Origin: Chaetorhynchus papuensis
Taxonomy: Eukaryota; Chordata; Aves; Passeriformes; Rhipiduridae
Length of the DNA: 64,000 nucleotides
Reading direction: 5' to 3'
Assembly (NCBI GenBank): GCA_013396525.1
Contig: VWYX01000013.1
Coordinates: forward strand, 2,251,827-2,315,826
The translations under genes and the position numbers were made by a program. Positions 50,401 through 63,295 of the stretch are shown here, piece by piece; position 1 is the stretch's first letter, and every line of letters begins with the position of its first letter. The notes under the pieces were generated by a model. It saw only the letters and a list, made by a program, of their open reading frames with translations. It was not told the origin of the DNA and ran no database searches.

Positions 50401-53259
50401 GTAAGCAAGTGTAAAGCTCTCTGCTGTGCAAATAGCTCTCCCTGAAAGGATGATAATGCTGCAAGGATTTTCTAAATCTTGTTTCTCTCCCAGCTTAGAA
50501 GCACTACCTTAACAAGAAATATTGTCTTCATTTTCTGCACTGCTTTTGTGGATTTTATTTTTGGAATTCATTTAAATGATGTAGGAACTACTTACTATTA
50601 ATTTTGGAGATTTTTTTAGGATTCATAGTTTGTTAGTATCTATAGTGGGCTTCTAACATTTGGTCACTTAATCTCTTGGAATTTCACTATTGTTTTTGTG
50701 GAAATACCCCTTTAATTTTTGTAGGGAAATCGGGGGAGCTGATGTTTTAATAAAAAGGAATTTGCTGATTTCTGAGGAGATATTTTGTTTGCTTTCCTAT
50801 CATACCTTTGCCTTCTGAAAAGTTGAATTTTTTGGGGGGAATGGATGAGAAAAACAAATCAGCAAAGCTTTCACAGAAGGGACCATTGTAAGGTTATCTA
50901 CAAACGTCCTTCAAACTCACTCTTTATAATGTTTCATTTTTGATGCTTGTAATGAAGGGAGGCAGACTTTTATTCCTGTATAATCAAATTTTCACATAGA
51001 CTGTTGTCCTTGTGTCTTTCAATAAGAAAAAGTTAAACTGTGAAATTTCACCTTCATTTCCCGTCAGACTGAAGTTAGCATGGATTAATTGGAATTCTGC
51101 TACAAATAAGGAAGAAATGATGAATTTTCACATCAGATGTGAAACATTTACTTTCTCTGTCAAAAGAAGACTAAAGATAAAAGACATGTAGTTGAGAACA
51201 AATAGTGATAAGGAAATAAGCTAGGTAGTTTTTATTCTGCTCTCAGGATCATCATTGTATTTATTCTGATATTTATTATTACAGCAGCAAAAAGCCACTA
51301 TGCAATTCATGGTAAGAAAGACCATTACTACTGGCTCTATATCATCTTAAGAAATGAGGGAATTGCATGAATATAACAGAGAACAGGGAAGAAGGAAGTA
51401 ATGTGGATGTGAGGCCATGAAGGGTCCAGTTTATCAAGTACAGTTACTTCTTCAAACTGAAATTAATATATGACATTTAAAATGTCCTTAGATGTTTGCT
51501 CACCAACACCACAGAATACCTAGCAGCTAGAATATTTGGAACAGAGTTTCAGAGTGAAAAGGGTCATGGTCTGGCAGTGTAATCAGGGGGGTGTTTCTGT
51601 GATGCAGTGTTGTACAGCATTCCCACTGAGTAGTTGCACTCCCAGTGCTCAGGAGGAACAGACTAAATAGTATCTTTGAGGATGTAACTCGGAGCATCTC
51701 CTGTACTTAAAGTAATACAAGGAACAGAAAAAAAGAGATGCTGTGTTAAGTATTGGTAATAAAACCACGTGAAACCATGAATGTGAACAAATGGGAGTAG
51801 ATCTGGAAGGAAAAAAAGTTGCAAGATAAGTGGGAACTGCTTTCCATGTGCAGTTGGTTGTCTGTATCTTGTTTGATAAATTCACGATTTCACAGTTAAG
51901 CCACAATACTTGAGTGAGGTGAATGAGTGTCACTGCAGTACATTTACAGATTACATAACCAATACATCAGAAGTCCAAATGAGCTGCCCTGGATAATTTG
52001 GGAAGTCTTTGTCTGAGTGGGGAATTAAATGTGGGAGTTCTTATGCACCACAACACCGCCCTTACTCTGGGGCTGTTCTTCCTCTGACGGACTGGGCAAG
52101 AACTGTGGTGATGAATGGAAACAGTCAAAATACAGTGATGGCAAAAGGAAGTAGTGTTAGAAAAATTACAGGTATTCAAACAGGTTTTCAGGTTTCAATT
52201 TGCTAATTGAAGAATTTGCTGCAGAAAAAAAAATCTGAAACTGTAGTGTGGGTGTATGCTGTGTGTGTAAAACTGTGCCTATACAAAGAGCCAGAGACAA
52301 TCAAAATCCGAAAAGAGTTATAAGAGGCAAGAAAAATGGGGGGAATTGAGTGATGTTGGTGAGAAAAGCTTACATGAAAGAAGGGAAACAGGTTTCAAGG
52401 ATCACATGTTCTTTCTTAAATGGAGAGTAAGTAGTCCCAGAAATAGCAGCCTTTCCCGGAGGCTTCAGCTTTCATCTAAGAGTTAATTTGATAGATAGCA
52501 AATTCACTGGAATACTTGCTTTCTTACCAGTATTAATAGCTACCAAAGTAAGTGCATTGAGAGGAATTTGAGTGTTATGACCAGAACTTTGACATTTATG
52601 AAAGATTTAACTGACAGTCATTTATTTTGCTGAGTGCACAGTATTTGTTAGTTACAAAATCAGTTTTACTTAAAATTCAGTTTGCTAGCTGAATTAACTG
52701 TCTGCTATTGTGTAGTATAGTTTTAGGTGATAAATATGTTTTAATTATTCCTGGAGTATAATACTTTGATGTTTTATGTATTTTAGTGTAATTTTTTCCT
52801 TCTCTGAATTTATATATGCTCCATATATGTATTGAGTGGATTAGCTGGAAGAACCTTACAGACATCTCTTTTCTTTTAAACTGAACTACCATCCTGGTTT
52901 CCTACAGAAAACTTATGTTTAATGTTTAGAGTGTGACTTTATATTGTCTTTACTGAACATTACCTGTCTATGCAGTGCCATCGGTTGAGAGAAGAGGGCA
53001 GTGTTATTGTTAGTTGGATGTTTCCTTTTTGTTAAAAGATAATCTGTTTTCCCTACTCCATGTGCACACTGCTCCTTAGGTTGCAGGTATACTGAGAAAT
53101 TAATCTGTTTCCAGGTGAGGAGGAAGTAGAAGTATTTTGATTTTTATTAATTCTTAAGTGTGCGGTATGAAGAACACATTGTAAAAAATTAATACCGTGA
53201 TGTTTTTTTTTCTTCTCTTCCCTCTCTTCATCCTTATTCCCTACTGTTTCTAAAATTAG
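47483..53259 (+). other. SNX25: SNX25 intron 5
   Basis: About 5.8 kb, T-rich, ending in a long pyrimidine tract (TTTTTTTTCTTCTCTTCCCT, then TTCTAAAATTAG). No transposon or exon recognised. Confidence 0.8.
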
Positions 53260-53330
53260 GTATCAAATTGTAGTGGAAATAGTTCAGGCAACCACCATCA
53301 GCAATATTCCCCAAGTGAAGAGGCAGAAAG
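53260..53330 (+). CDS. SNX25: SNX25 coding exon 6
   Basis: A 71-base exon, phase 2 in and phase 1 out (residues 370-394), encoding YQIVVEIVQATTISNIPQVK and RQK. Mammalian SNX25 has the near-identical YQIVVEIIQATTISSFPQLK. The donor AAAG|GTAAGA is strong. It links PXA to the following helical segment. Confidence 0.95.
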
Positions 53331-55589
53331 GTAAGATTCCTTTTTTAAGTCACATCTGTTGTTTTCATTTTGAAAAGCTGTTTGAACTCCTGCCATACAT
53401 ATGCAATCAGTGTGTGGGGGGTTTTTAGACAGATTTTAGGAATGCTATGCCATTAGTATTTTGGTTCTGTTTCATTTGTCTGAATCCTCCAGAAGCTCAC
53501 ATGGTATGATAATCTCCCCAACCTGTCTTCATCTAAGCTGATGGATCATGAGAAAGGTCGTATCTATGATACATTTGTTTTCAGAACTTGCTGCAACTAG
53601 GATTTCTGACATTACAAATTCATGTGCTGAGAATCATATTTCTGCTTTCTTTTTCATACAATCTGTTCTTCAAAAATCTCTGTTCTCTTTTTGAAACACA
53701 AGAAGAATAAATGATACAGCATAATTGTCAGTCAGACTTTATTTTGACTCTTCATTATATTACGTTTTTGAGTTGCAATAAAGAGTGCTCTTAAATCCTT
53801 CTGCAATGATTTGGCAAGGTCTGCCTTTTTAAAAGCAGTGCATATTACAGTTGTACTTACATTTATTATATATACTACTTTTTATGGTTCTCAAAATTTG
53901 TGAAAACTGAGGCATATCTTCAGGAGATGATCTTAATGGCAAAATTACAGACCAAGTCATTGCTTAGGCAGGTATACTTTAGTTGTATCAATGCATAATA
54001 GAAAGGCAACAGATAGTAAAACTAATTTCTTTATACATAAATCTAAAAGATTTTAGGTTCTCATGTATTCTCTATCTCTCAAGTTTAAAAAAAATCCTTT
54101 TCTAGTTCCATGTATCAGAAAGGAAAACTTTAAGAAGTGATTCAAGTGTAATGAAAAATGCAGAAACAGAAAATGAACGTGATGTGGGGTGGGGAAATTT
54201 TGGGCAATCTTAAGAGTTTGAGGTCCATGTTCAAGTTTCAGAAAGTATAAGGTTGTCAACACTGATAATGCTTTTTGTTTACACTCTAAAATAGAGCTAG
54301 ATGTGCATTCCAGTAGGATATCTTGGTTGTATCAAACCAAGATAAAAGGAAAAGTAGGCACTGGTTTTTATTCAAGTGTACATGATAGAAATAGATATTA
54401 ATATTTTTCAGATGAAAGGTAATTGAATGGAAAGTCTGTTTCATAAAGTAATAAAATGAGAGCAGGCAATTTAACTCTGAGAACATTATGAAAAATCAAA
54501 TCTTGCTAAGCCTGTATTTCCATTTGTGCTACTATTGGTCTTTTTGAGACAATAATTGATTTGGGGAATATTTTTATACAGTTAAGGTTCCTACAATTAA
54601 TTACTTATTAATTAATTTTCCTCTATCTCACTTGAGTTTATCTGTTTAAATATTTACTTTTCTAAATCCTGAACAGAAGATGTTTCTCTGAAGCTACAAG
54701 TGTCTGGTACTGAAGAATAGGTATAAAAATATTATAGAGCTGGTGGTATGTGGTAAAGTTGATTCTGCATTTTTATGGGCTCTTGATTTCTACCTGTACT
54801 AAAAAAAAAAAAAAATCTAACAAATTTCACTAGCTGGTGCATTGAAGTTTTGTGTTATGATATGGACTTTTTTTTTTTTTTTTTATTCCTCTGGTGACCT
54901 TGTATATCATTTAAGGGTTGATTACCACTGCTGTCTCTGTTAGCCCTTGGGACTATTGGGGCTAACCCTTTTGCTCATTAAATAGCCAGAGGTTATGCAC
55001 ATTGTCTGAAGAAGGTGATTTTTTTTTTTTTGCTTGACACATATGAAACAGTATGCCCCACAGAGGCATGCAATACAATCTTTTTATAGTTCACACAAAT
55101 TTAGGGCAGATTTATAATTTCAGTTATTCCACTCAGGTTTTCATCTACCAAAAAATTTCAGGCTCTATGTACAATAAACTTTTAAGAGGGCTATCAAAAC
55201 TGTAGAGGGGTAAAATCTAGTTCTGAAGACTGTTCTGTGCCTTATTTTTCCTAAAGGAAATGGAGACATTTTACCTAATGTGGTAATGAATCTAATATAC
55301 TCCTGAATTTTAAAAATAAAAGATTAGAGAAAAAAGCTGTGGTACCTTCCTTAAAACAAACCAAAGCCAACCAAAAAACCAAGCGCAACTCACTGGTGGC
55401 ATAAAGATTGTTGAAATCTTGTAGAACAGACTACCACGTTACTTAGTGTCATGGTTTGATGTTTCCCTCTCTGGATGCTACAGCATGATGCTACCCCTGG
55501 TTTTAATGATGAATAACTAAATGTAAGCTTTATGCAAAATGAAAGTGTGTTTGCACAATCTCATTCTATCTTTCTCAGAAGGGCTGCAA

Positions 55590-55795
55590 TTGTGTGTCCC
55601 CAAAGCCTTCTCTTCTACGGACTGAACAATCCCAGCTCTCTCAACCTTTCTTCTTGGGAGAGGTGTTCCATCCCTCTGATTATCTTCATGGCCCTCCTCT
55701 GGACCTGCTCCAACAGATCCATGTCTTTCCTGTGCTGAGGTCCCCAGAACTGAATGCAGTACTCAAGTGAGGTCCCACATGAGAGCCGTCTCACC
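55590..55795 (-). mobile_element. CR1 LINE internal fragment, antisense
   Basis: CAATCCCAGCTCTCTCAACC, TGGCCCTCCTCTGGACCTGC and AGGTCCCCAGAACTGAATGC are standard antisense CR1 segments. The 3' terminal part is missing, so the copy is truncated at both ends. Confidence 0.9.
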
Positions 55796-56432
55796 CTCCA
55801 TCAGTTTGAGTTATGGGAGCTTCCCGAGGCAGTGTTTTCAATAGAAGAAGGTATAACAAAAAACCTGAGGAGCAGTTAGTGTAGCAGAGGCCAAAACTGT
55901 GCAGTAGTGAGTGCTTAGCTACTATTTATACTTTGCTTAGGAAAAGAAGTGTTGTACAACCGTGTAACTAGCAATAAGTATACCTGAGCAGGATTGTGGA
56001 CCTTTACTATTGGTTAAGGAGACTTAATTAAGTCTCTAAAACTGACCAAAAATATTTATTTTTTTCTAAAAATATTGTCTATTATTCTAAAAAGGTGTCT
56101 ATTATTAAAGGATGAGTAGCCTGAGGACCAGGTTTCAAACTGAAGACTTCTCATAGGAGCTACATTTACCTGACCTTTTTATTATTTTATGTGGTGGTAC
56201 CAAAGTATTCATTTAATGTTGGTGCCCAGTAAGGTTGGAGAGGAAGGCTTGTTGCTCAGTAAGGACAGGGTTCTTTACACTTTTTAACTAGTGCTGGTGC
56301 CACCTATTGGCAAAATATTTAGCTGTTAGGACCCTCTAATAAAATCAGAAAGTACTTTAAAGTACTTCAAAACATCATTGTATTAAACCCTCTGTAGTTA
56401 AAAAAATGTTATAGGTTTTTTTTTCTTTTCAG

Positions 56433-56514
56433 ATTTCTATCACTTGAATCTTCTGGCATGTGAGCATAAGAGAGCAAACGAAAATGTACAAAAGCATCTG
56501 ATTCATGTTAAGCA
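56433..56514 (+). other. Candidate alternative SNX25 exon A
   Basis: 82 bases between a very strong acceptor (TTTTTTTTCTTTTCAG) and a consensus donor (AAGCA|GTAAGT). Joined to exon 6 (phase 1) it reads in frame as 27 residues starting DFYHLNLLACEHKRA and continuing NENVQKHLIHVK, leaving phase 2. Splicing it straight to exon 7 would shift the frame and stop 13 codons later (TGA). I do not recall it from known SNX25 proteins; it could be a poison exon, part of an alternative tail with B and C, or chance. Confidence 0.35.
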
Positions 56515-58312
56515 GTAAGTTTGCATTTGACTCCCTGACAGAGTCAAAGCTCTAAAAAGTTGAGACACAAAGTAATTTGAGAGGTTTGCAGCATGATGCC
56601 AGTTGTGGCTGGAGGGTGAAATTTCTGTGTCCAAGAGAATTGCTTTTGGCTGTTGCTAAATTTGAATAAGAAACCTTAATGCAGCATTATTGTTTGCAGA
56701 GGCACAGATAGTTTATTTTGGAGCAGTGCAGGCCACTGTGAATAGAAGCTGTTACCTTGCATGCTGACACTGCACTGCTTCCCTCATTTACACTGGCACA
56801 AAAGCACAGAATCTGGTGTGTACATGCAGCTGCCTTCCTTCTCCACTTCTCCAACAGTGTCTTCCTGTGTATCTTCTTCCGCAGTGGTCATGATCACTCA
56901 AGCAGTGACTGTAGGAGGCGGCTTGGTTTTGGTTATAGTTTTGTTAGTGTTTTTTGGGGTTTTTTTTTAACTTGTTTTTGGTTTTTTTTCCCTATTGGTA
57001 TTTTCAGATGGTACCCCTCCCTATAGTCACATGTGCTATGGTTAGAAGAATCACATCCTTCTACACCTTTAACTGTAAACCACTCTCCTCATCTTACCTT
57101 TTGATAAGAATTCCTTCTAAGTGCTGAACTGAATTAAAATTTAAGCTAAATTTTAAGTATTTCAGTTGTTTTTTGGTTGGTTGGTTTTTGTTTTGTTTTT
57201 TTTTTTTTCAAAAATCTATCTTATCTGCTAAAAATTTTGGAGTACTCTAAATGCTTATCTAAAAACGTTTAATGCATTTTGATCTATTAAAGCAGTTTGT
57301 AAAAGGACAAATATCTGGATTGGGCATTGTAACATGAATGACAGATGATGATATGCAAGTTTCTAGAAGCAAGAGTAAATCTTAATTTTTGTAAAGAAAA
57401 GGTTTCAAAAACCCCAATGAAGAAATAGCAGCAAAAGTAAGTTGCTATATTAACTTTATATTTGCTGTAACATGAACAAGAAACTATTTAAATACACTGG
57501 TTCTAATTTTAAGAAACACATTTTTGTTTCTTCTCATACTGAGATTATATTACCGGACCGTACAAGAATTTTAGCATGGTTCTTTTTATTAGCTGCTTTT
57601 TAATACAAACCCAAGAATGCATGAAGGCCTGTATCTTGTGTTAGGGCAACACAGAGCATATCTCTCAACAGATTTTTTTTTTAAAGGATTTTTTGTAAAG
57701 GGATTTGTTTGATTTGCCTTTTAATTTTCTGTGCCCTCTGCCTTACACATGACTTCACAGCTTGACTGAAAACCACCCTTGGATGATGGGATGGGACTGT
57801 TTTTCAGACACTACAGTGTAGTCAACCCCAGGGCATCCCTGTTGAGAAAACTGCTCGTTTTCAAGCAGGGATTGCGAGACAGATTGAATAAGCAGCCATT
57901 TCTGTGTGGAGAGATCTGCTGCGTTGCAGCAGCACATTTCTCCTGCTGAGCCTTCCCACTGTGTGTCTAGATACTTGCTTTTATAAGCAAAGCTGACAAG
58001 TGGCACAGAAACAGAACTATCTGTGAGCAGGCCTCTCAGGTGCTATGGTTCTGGAAGAGACTTGAATGCTCAGCTGTAAAAACGAACTTTAAAAAAAAAC
58101 CTGGGGATCGAGGCTAGCTTGGTTATGCGGGTTGTGATGTGTGGGTTTTGTCAGTATGATAATTTAGAGTGAAGTAAAATGGATACTTGCGTGTTCCAGC
58201 ATATTGCAGATGCCATGTAACTTAATTATGTCAAAACTGTATTATGAGTCCTCCCCCTGCCCTGCATCCTCCACACAGGAATAAACATTCATACTCAATT
58301 ATTTTTGCACAG

Positions 58313-58366
58313 TTTTCTGGCAAGGCTTAAAGAGCTGACATTGTGCCTGCACATCATGCTCAAGCA
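58313..58366 (+). other. Candidate alternative SNX25 exon B
   Basis: 54 bases between TTTTTGCACAG and AAGCA|GTAAGT, the same donor sequence as candidate A. In the phase 2 left by A it is open and reads HFLARLKELTLCLHIMLK, an amphipathic-helix-like stretch, leaving phase 2 again. Two consecutive phase-compatible candidates with consensus donors are more than I expect in an arbitrary stretch, but conservation has not been checked. Confidence 0.35.
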
Positions 58367-59706
58367 GTAAGTGTGGTGGAAATCCATGTGGATGAGAGTA
58401 AAGGCTACAGATTCTGTGGTACATTTATTTGTTTTTATTTGTGATTTTCAGATCAAGTTTATGGAGGAGATTTTTCTTTCTTCTCCTGAGATTCTTTGTG
58501 TCTGCTAATGATGATAATTCATCTTGTTCTCTGTTGGTTTGGAGAGATGCTGATCAGGGGAAGATGGGGGGAAGAGGCAGACTGATCAGATAGATGTGAC
58601 CAAAGGCGATGCAAGGACCTGCAGACAGAAGCTCTCTGTGGTGGATGTTATTTCACTGCATAGCACATACTGACTCCCATGCTCAGATTTACCTTACTGC
58701 CACTTGACTTTTTATTTTTCCCAGCTGTGGCTGTGAGTGGGAGGCTGTGTTGTGCTATGCATTGCTAATGATCAGTGCCTAACTTGTCCATGATCTCCCT
58801 GTAAATCCCTTTCCCAGATCTGTTTGTGGAAGTGTTTGGGATTTAGCACTTTTTTTACTCAATCTCTTGCCTAACCACAGTAGAGCTGGTTTTCCCTTTG
58901 TTGGACCACGGGCAGTAGAAGAACCATGTGTGCTATTCCTAAAAGTTCTGCTCTCGCAGAATTCAACAAATGCTTTTCCAGGCCTATGTAGTCTTTGAAA
59001 ATGTGTAATTCGAAGTTTCTAAGAGTTGGAGGAGGTCTGTAAAGGCTTGTAAGTTAAATACATAAGGTTACAGGAAAATGTTACGTAGGTGTTCACTACT
59101 TAAGTACTAAAGCATGGCATTTAGGAGGTCCTGTACGTGCTTAACCTGGCTCTTGGAAAAACTTTTGCAAAAAAGCTTATGATGGTGAGCATATGTGTTG
59201 CTCCTTTGGTGATGGGTCAGGTTGGTCAGTGCTGTTGCACGTGCTGCCAGGTGTCATGGATCTGTAGTTACTGAAGCTGTAAAGGAGCAAGAACTTGCAC
59301 TTTCTGTTTTATTCATGCTTTTGCCATATATAACTGCAGGTAAAATGAGAAATCTCTGCCTTTTTCTGCTACTATTAAGAGAGGGGATGGATCATGCAGG
59401 TCTAAAATACAATTAAGTTTCCACTTTGAGCAAATTCACATTATTTTTGTGTATCCTTCAGTGTGCTTAAGGGTTATAAGTGACATCTTTTGGCATGACA
59501 ATTTGGAAGGCCCCATATTCTGCCTGAAAAATGGATGGTGTGAATAGGTACTGCAGTTTGATGTATTTAATACATATAAACTTGCTCAAGAAGCAAAGCC
59601 ACCACAGAAAAAAAAAAAAAGAGGAAAGAAAACTAGGTCTGAGAAATCACTTTTCAGAAATTGTTTTGGTGGGCTCTAGGATATGCTTCTGGGGATATAC
59701 TTCTAG

Positions 59707-59800
59707 CTTAGCTCAAATTAAGATAGTTATGAGTGATTTAGAAGAAAATGTTGAGGCTTTGTCAGAAATCACTGCAGATGTGCAAAAATGCATAGAATAA
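59707..59800 (+). other. Candidate alternative terminal exon C
   Basis: After a weak acceptor (TATACTTCTAG) the phase 2 reading from exon B continues as HLAQIKIVMSDLEENVEALS and EITADVQKCIE to a TAA at 59798-59800. The stop lies inside AATAAA (59797-59802), a possible polyadenylation signal. The residues have a heptad-like hydrophobic spacing. An alternative upstream acceptor, GGGCTCTAG near 59678, would also keep the frame. A strong donor-like CTCG|GTAAGT follows at 59837. Confidence 0.28.
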
Positions 59801-62800
59801 AACAATTTCCACAAGTAGCATAGCTCTGATTACTCGGTAAGTTTGAGCTCATTTGGACCATTTGCATTTTAGTGTTGTTTGGTGCAAATTGAATTATCTA
59901 TCTAATTATTATCTGGATTGATAAGCAGAGTTTGAAATTCTGCCTTTGGTACTAATTGCATTTGGTTGCCTTTGAGAGACGTGCACAGTACCCCTTTGGG
60001 ATTTTCAGTTCCTCCATGGCAGTGCATGTCCTGTCAAAATTTCCCCAGATAAGGAGAATTATTTTGGAGGAAGTCAATAAAAGACACTTAGAGCCTCCAT
60101 CTCCAAAGGAGCAGTTCAGTTGCTGCTGGTAAAAGTGTGTGCAGCTTGTGGGGAGGAAGTGCCAATGTAGCATATTTCTTGTCTTGCTGATGAGGAGTGA
60201 TTTTTGTTTGTTTTTAATAATATTTTTTTAGAAACATACCCAAACTGTAAAGTTGTTACTAGTTAAAAAAATATTACTTAAAGGATGCTTTTTTTCCCCC
60301 TTGCACTGTGGTGAAACAGTATCTTAGTAGCATATATCTACTTCTTTTCCGTTTGTTGAAGCTCACTGGTGGGTATTTTGTGTTTCTGGTTTTATTTGAC
60401 TTATGCAGCAATACCTGAATGTAGTGAACGTCATCTCTGATGATACTCAGAAATGGGAAAAATCAGTCTTAGTTGTGTCTCAGTATTCTGGTGATGGTGG
60501 AATCAGGCAAGAATAGATTAAAAAGAGAAGTCTTTATAACTTAAAACATCTTTTTGATAGTGCTTAATATGGAAAAAGCAGTTTAATATGAAAATAGCAG
60601 TTTAGATCTGAAAGTCTCTAAAATCTCAAAAGGAAATTAGGGTTAGGAGAAAAACAGTGATCTATCTAACCTTCTCCGGTTGAGCTGAAAATGCTCCTCC
60701 TGATTTCTGCTAGCTTATCTTTCATAATTTGGAAGAGGGAAGTGTGATGCTCAGTGTTAGTCCACACTTCCACGCTGTCTCTCCTGCCCCGTAGCACATT
60801 AGCTGCATTCTGTGCTGCTCTGCTTTTCATCAGCCTCTTGTTTATTTGTGAAGGACGTCACTGCCAGGCTTTCACGGTGACTAGTCCTGTTTATCCATGG
60901 AGCAGGAACAGGCTGGCAGTGGGATCTTTATCACTGCCCTCAGTGATTCTTGGGTGGAGTAGCTCCTTCTGGATATGAAGAGCTGAGGTAAATGTTTTTG
61001 AAGGATCTCTGTTAAGACAGGAAGTAATCACTGGAAACGGTAGGCTCATTAATCTCTTCTGGAGGCCTGCTGCCGTCTCAAGATGATAAGACTTCAGGTA
61101 AAGTAGACATGCATACTTTGAAAACCCTTCAAGAATGCCTTGTTTCCACCAAGAAGGGTACTTTTGTTTTAAGAAGGCTGAATGATCATTGCATTGTACT
61201 GTTTGTGGTTTTTCAGAAGTGTGGGATTTCAAGTATGCATTTTGAGCTCAAAGCATTTAAAGTATTGAAAGAATTGGGAACTTGTAAAAAATCGTCTTAG
61301 AGTCAAGTGCAGCAGGGAAAAGGCTGGGGTTTAATCTTCACTTTAAACTTCTTTTCCTGTATTTGTAATAGCTGTAAATGTTTTGATTTTAAGGAGAGCA
61401 TTCTTTTGTCCTTAAGGTCACTTCCTTTTCTCTCATTAATACTGGTACCTCTGTTTAGAAACACTAAATTAAATGCTCTGTTGACTTCCCTGTGGAGATA
61501 ACATGCCAGGAAAACAGATGGCCTTTTTCTCTTTTTTTTTTCCCACTTTTTTTTTTTTTGGTAGTAATTTTATCATTTGTTTCAGTGAGTATTATCTCTT
61601 TAGTTCACTATTATATGGCAGCTCAGATGCAAACAATACTCATCCATTAAAATATTAAGAGTATTCGTATCAGGAAGTATCTCTGCCAACATAGATACAT
61701 GCAGCAAATCAAGTGAGATTAAAAATATGGGAAAAGATAATGGGAGAATATCTGGACTCAATTATGTGTAGAACTTCAGGGAGCTCCCCGTACCTTGAGT
61801 TGTCCTCCAGCACATAAATGACAAAACTTAGAGTTGCATGCAGTACTTACATGTGGTTTTGAGGGGGAAATAAAAGGGTAAAAACAGTCGTAAAAGGAGA
61901 AGCTGACATAACGTATTAGAAACTTGTTTAAAATAGGTATTTTAAAGAGTTTCTGAGAGATTTCCTTTTTGCTGTGTATTCATTCACAAACCTAACTATG
62001 TAGCTGTTAGCAGCAACTGTTGAGAAAATTGAATGCTGTTTTTATTGACATGGTTTTGCTAGCATTTAATATTTCGAAAGCAAGGTAGAGTAGATCTTTA
62101 CTGTTTATCCCTGAGCAATCAGATAATCCAGAGCCGAGTACAAGCCAAGTACTTTGCTACTGAGTAATAGCTGCAGCCCAAAAAAGCATGACTGTTATCA
62201 TTGAGCAATAGGAAAATAAAACCAGTGTATAAATGTGAATCAGTTGCATCCTGCAGATACTAAACATGATTTCCACACAATAGGGTTTTATATCTGCTTT
62301 ATCTGCTGCTTCTTTTTTTAGATCCTGGTAATTAGCTGAAGAGGCTGGAATGCAGAGTACACAAACATTATGCTGGCTATTACTAAGTCTTATTCAGCTG
62401 ACTGTCATCTTCATGTTACTTTTTAACAGCATTGTGCAGTCTTGATGTGGCATTTAGAGATTTTTTTTTTTTTCTTAGTCATCTGACTATTTTGAGGGAA
62501 CTTTGGTCGGTTGTCTGGAGGGGATATTGTAGGATATGCTGTTCCCATCAGGCACAAGAAGTTTGGGTTTGCAAATAAGATGTGTGGGAATCTGTCCTGC
62601 TGGGCTGGGGGGAAGAGACCCCAGTTCCTCGTGACTCCAGGCAGTCAATGCTGTGGTACACAGGCCATCAGCTCCATGTGTTATCATATGTCATGGCTGT
62701 AGGTAACTTCCTAATGCCATCTGATTTATGTACATCCCGTAGTAGAGGTCTTGGGCTGTGTCTTCCAACAAACTATGAGAAGAGAGCTGGAGGGGTCAGG

Positions 62801-62979
62801 TTTTGCTATGTATGTGAATAAGGGGTTTTTTTTCCTCAACTCTTTTGTGTAAACCCTAGAGTTATCCTTGAAGATTGTTTCAAAATCATTGTTCTGTTTC
62901 AAATACAAGCGTGCCAGTATCTGTACTGATGAGCATAGTTTATTAATGAATGACAGATGCTTTGATCAGAAAGGTCAGA

Positions 62980-63101
62980 GAGGCAGTGGTACAATGATGT
63001 TTTCATGTCATAAAATACTGTCTCTGATTTGCTTTTCACAGAAGCAATGGTACAGTGATGTTTTCCTGTTGTAAAATACTGTCTCTGATTTGCTTTATTC
63101 T
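62980..63101 (+). repeat. 61-bp tandem duplication over the exon 7 splice region
   Basis: Copy 1 (62980-63040) and copy 2 (63041-63101) share GGTACA(A/G)TGATGTTTTC and TAAAATACTGTCTCTGATTT, then GCTTT, at an exact 61-base offset. Copy 1 ends in TTTTCACAG, a decoy 3' splice site (AG at 63040-63041). Copy 2 supplies the pyrimidine tract of the real acceptor. Confidence 0.9.
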
Positions 63102-63113
63102 TAGATTCAAAAG

Positions 63114-63295
63114 GAAAAGAAACTGCAGCAATGAAAGCTGACCTACTAAGGGCTCGCAACGTGAAGAGGTATATTAATCAGCTGACAGTGGCAAAGAAGC
63201 AATGTGAGAAGAGAATAAGGCTCCTGGGAGGCCCTGCTTATGATCAGCAGGAAGATGGCGTTTCTGATGAGGGCGATGGCCCTCCAAGTCAGAAG
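63114..63295 (+). CDS. SNX25: SNX25 coding exon 7: helical segment before the RGS domain
   Basis: Phase 1 in, phase 0 out (residues 394-454). It encodes GKETAAMKADLLRARN, then VKRYINQLTVAKKQCEKRI, RLLGGPAYDQQEDG and an acidic end DEGDGPPSQK, matching mammalian SNX25 closely. Two acceptors are possible: AG at 63112-63113 (giving K-G-K-E-T, as in the mammalian protein I recall) or AG at 63103-63104, which has the better pyrimidine tract and adds Asp-Ser-Lys in frame. The donor CAGAAG|GTATAA is modest. The RGS domain would start in the next exon, outside the window. Confidence 0.95.

Larger units (their letters stand above)
53331..63113 (+). other. SNX25: SNX25 intron 6
   Basis: About 9.8 kb. 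It contains a minus-strand CR1 near 55590, T/G tracts, three candidate alternative exons (56433-56514, 58313-58366, 59707-59800) and a 61-bp tandem duplication directly before exon 7. Confidence 0.8.

Noticed and set aside
58960..59048. 89-base exon candidate between CTCTCGCAG and GTAAGTT as a bridge from candidate B to exon 7
   Set aside because: Its length would restore the phase, but the frame hits TAA after 16 codons.
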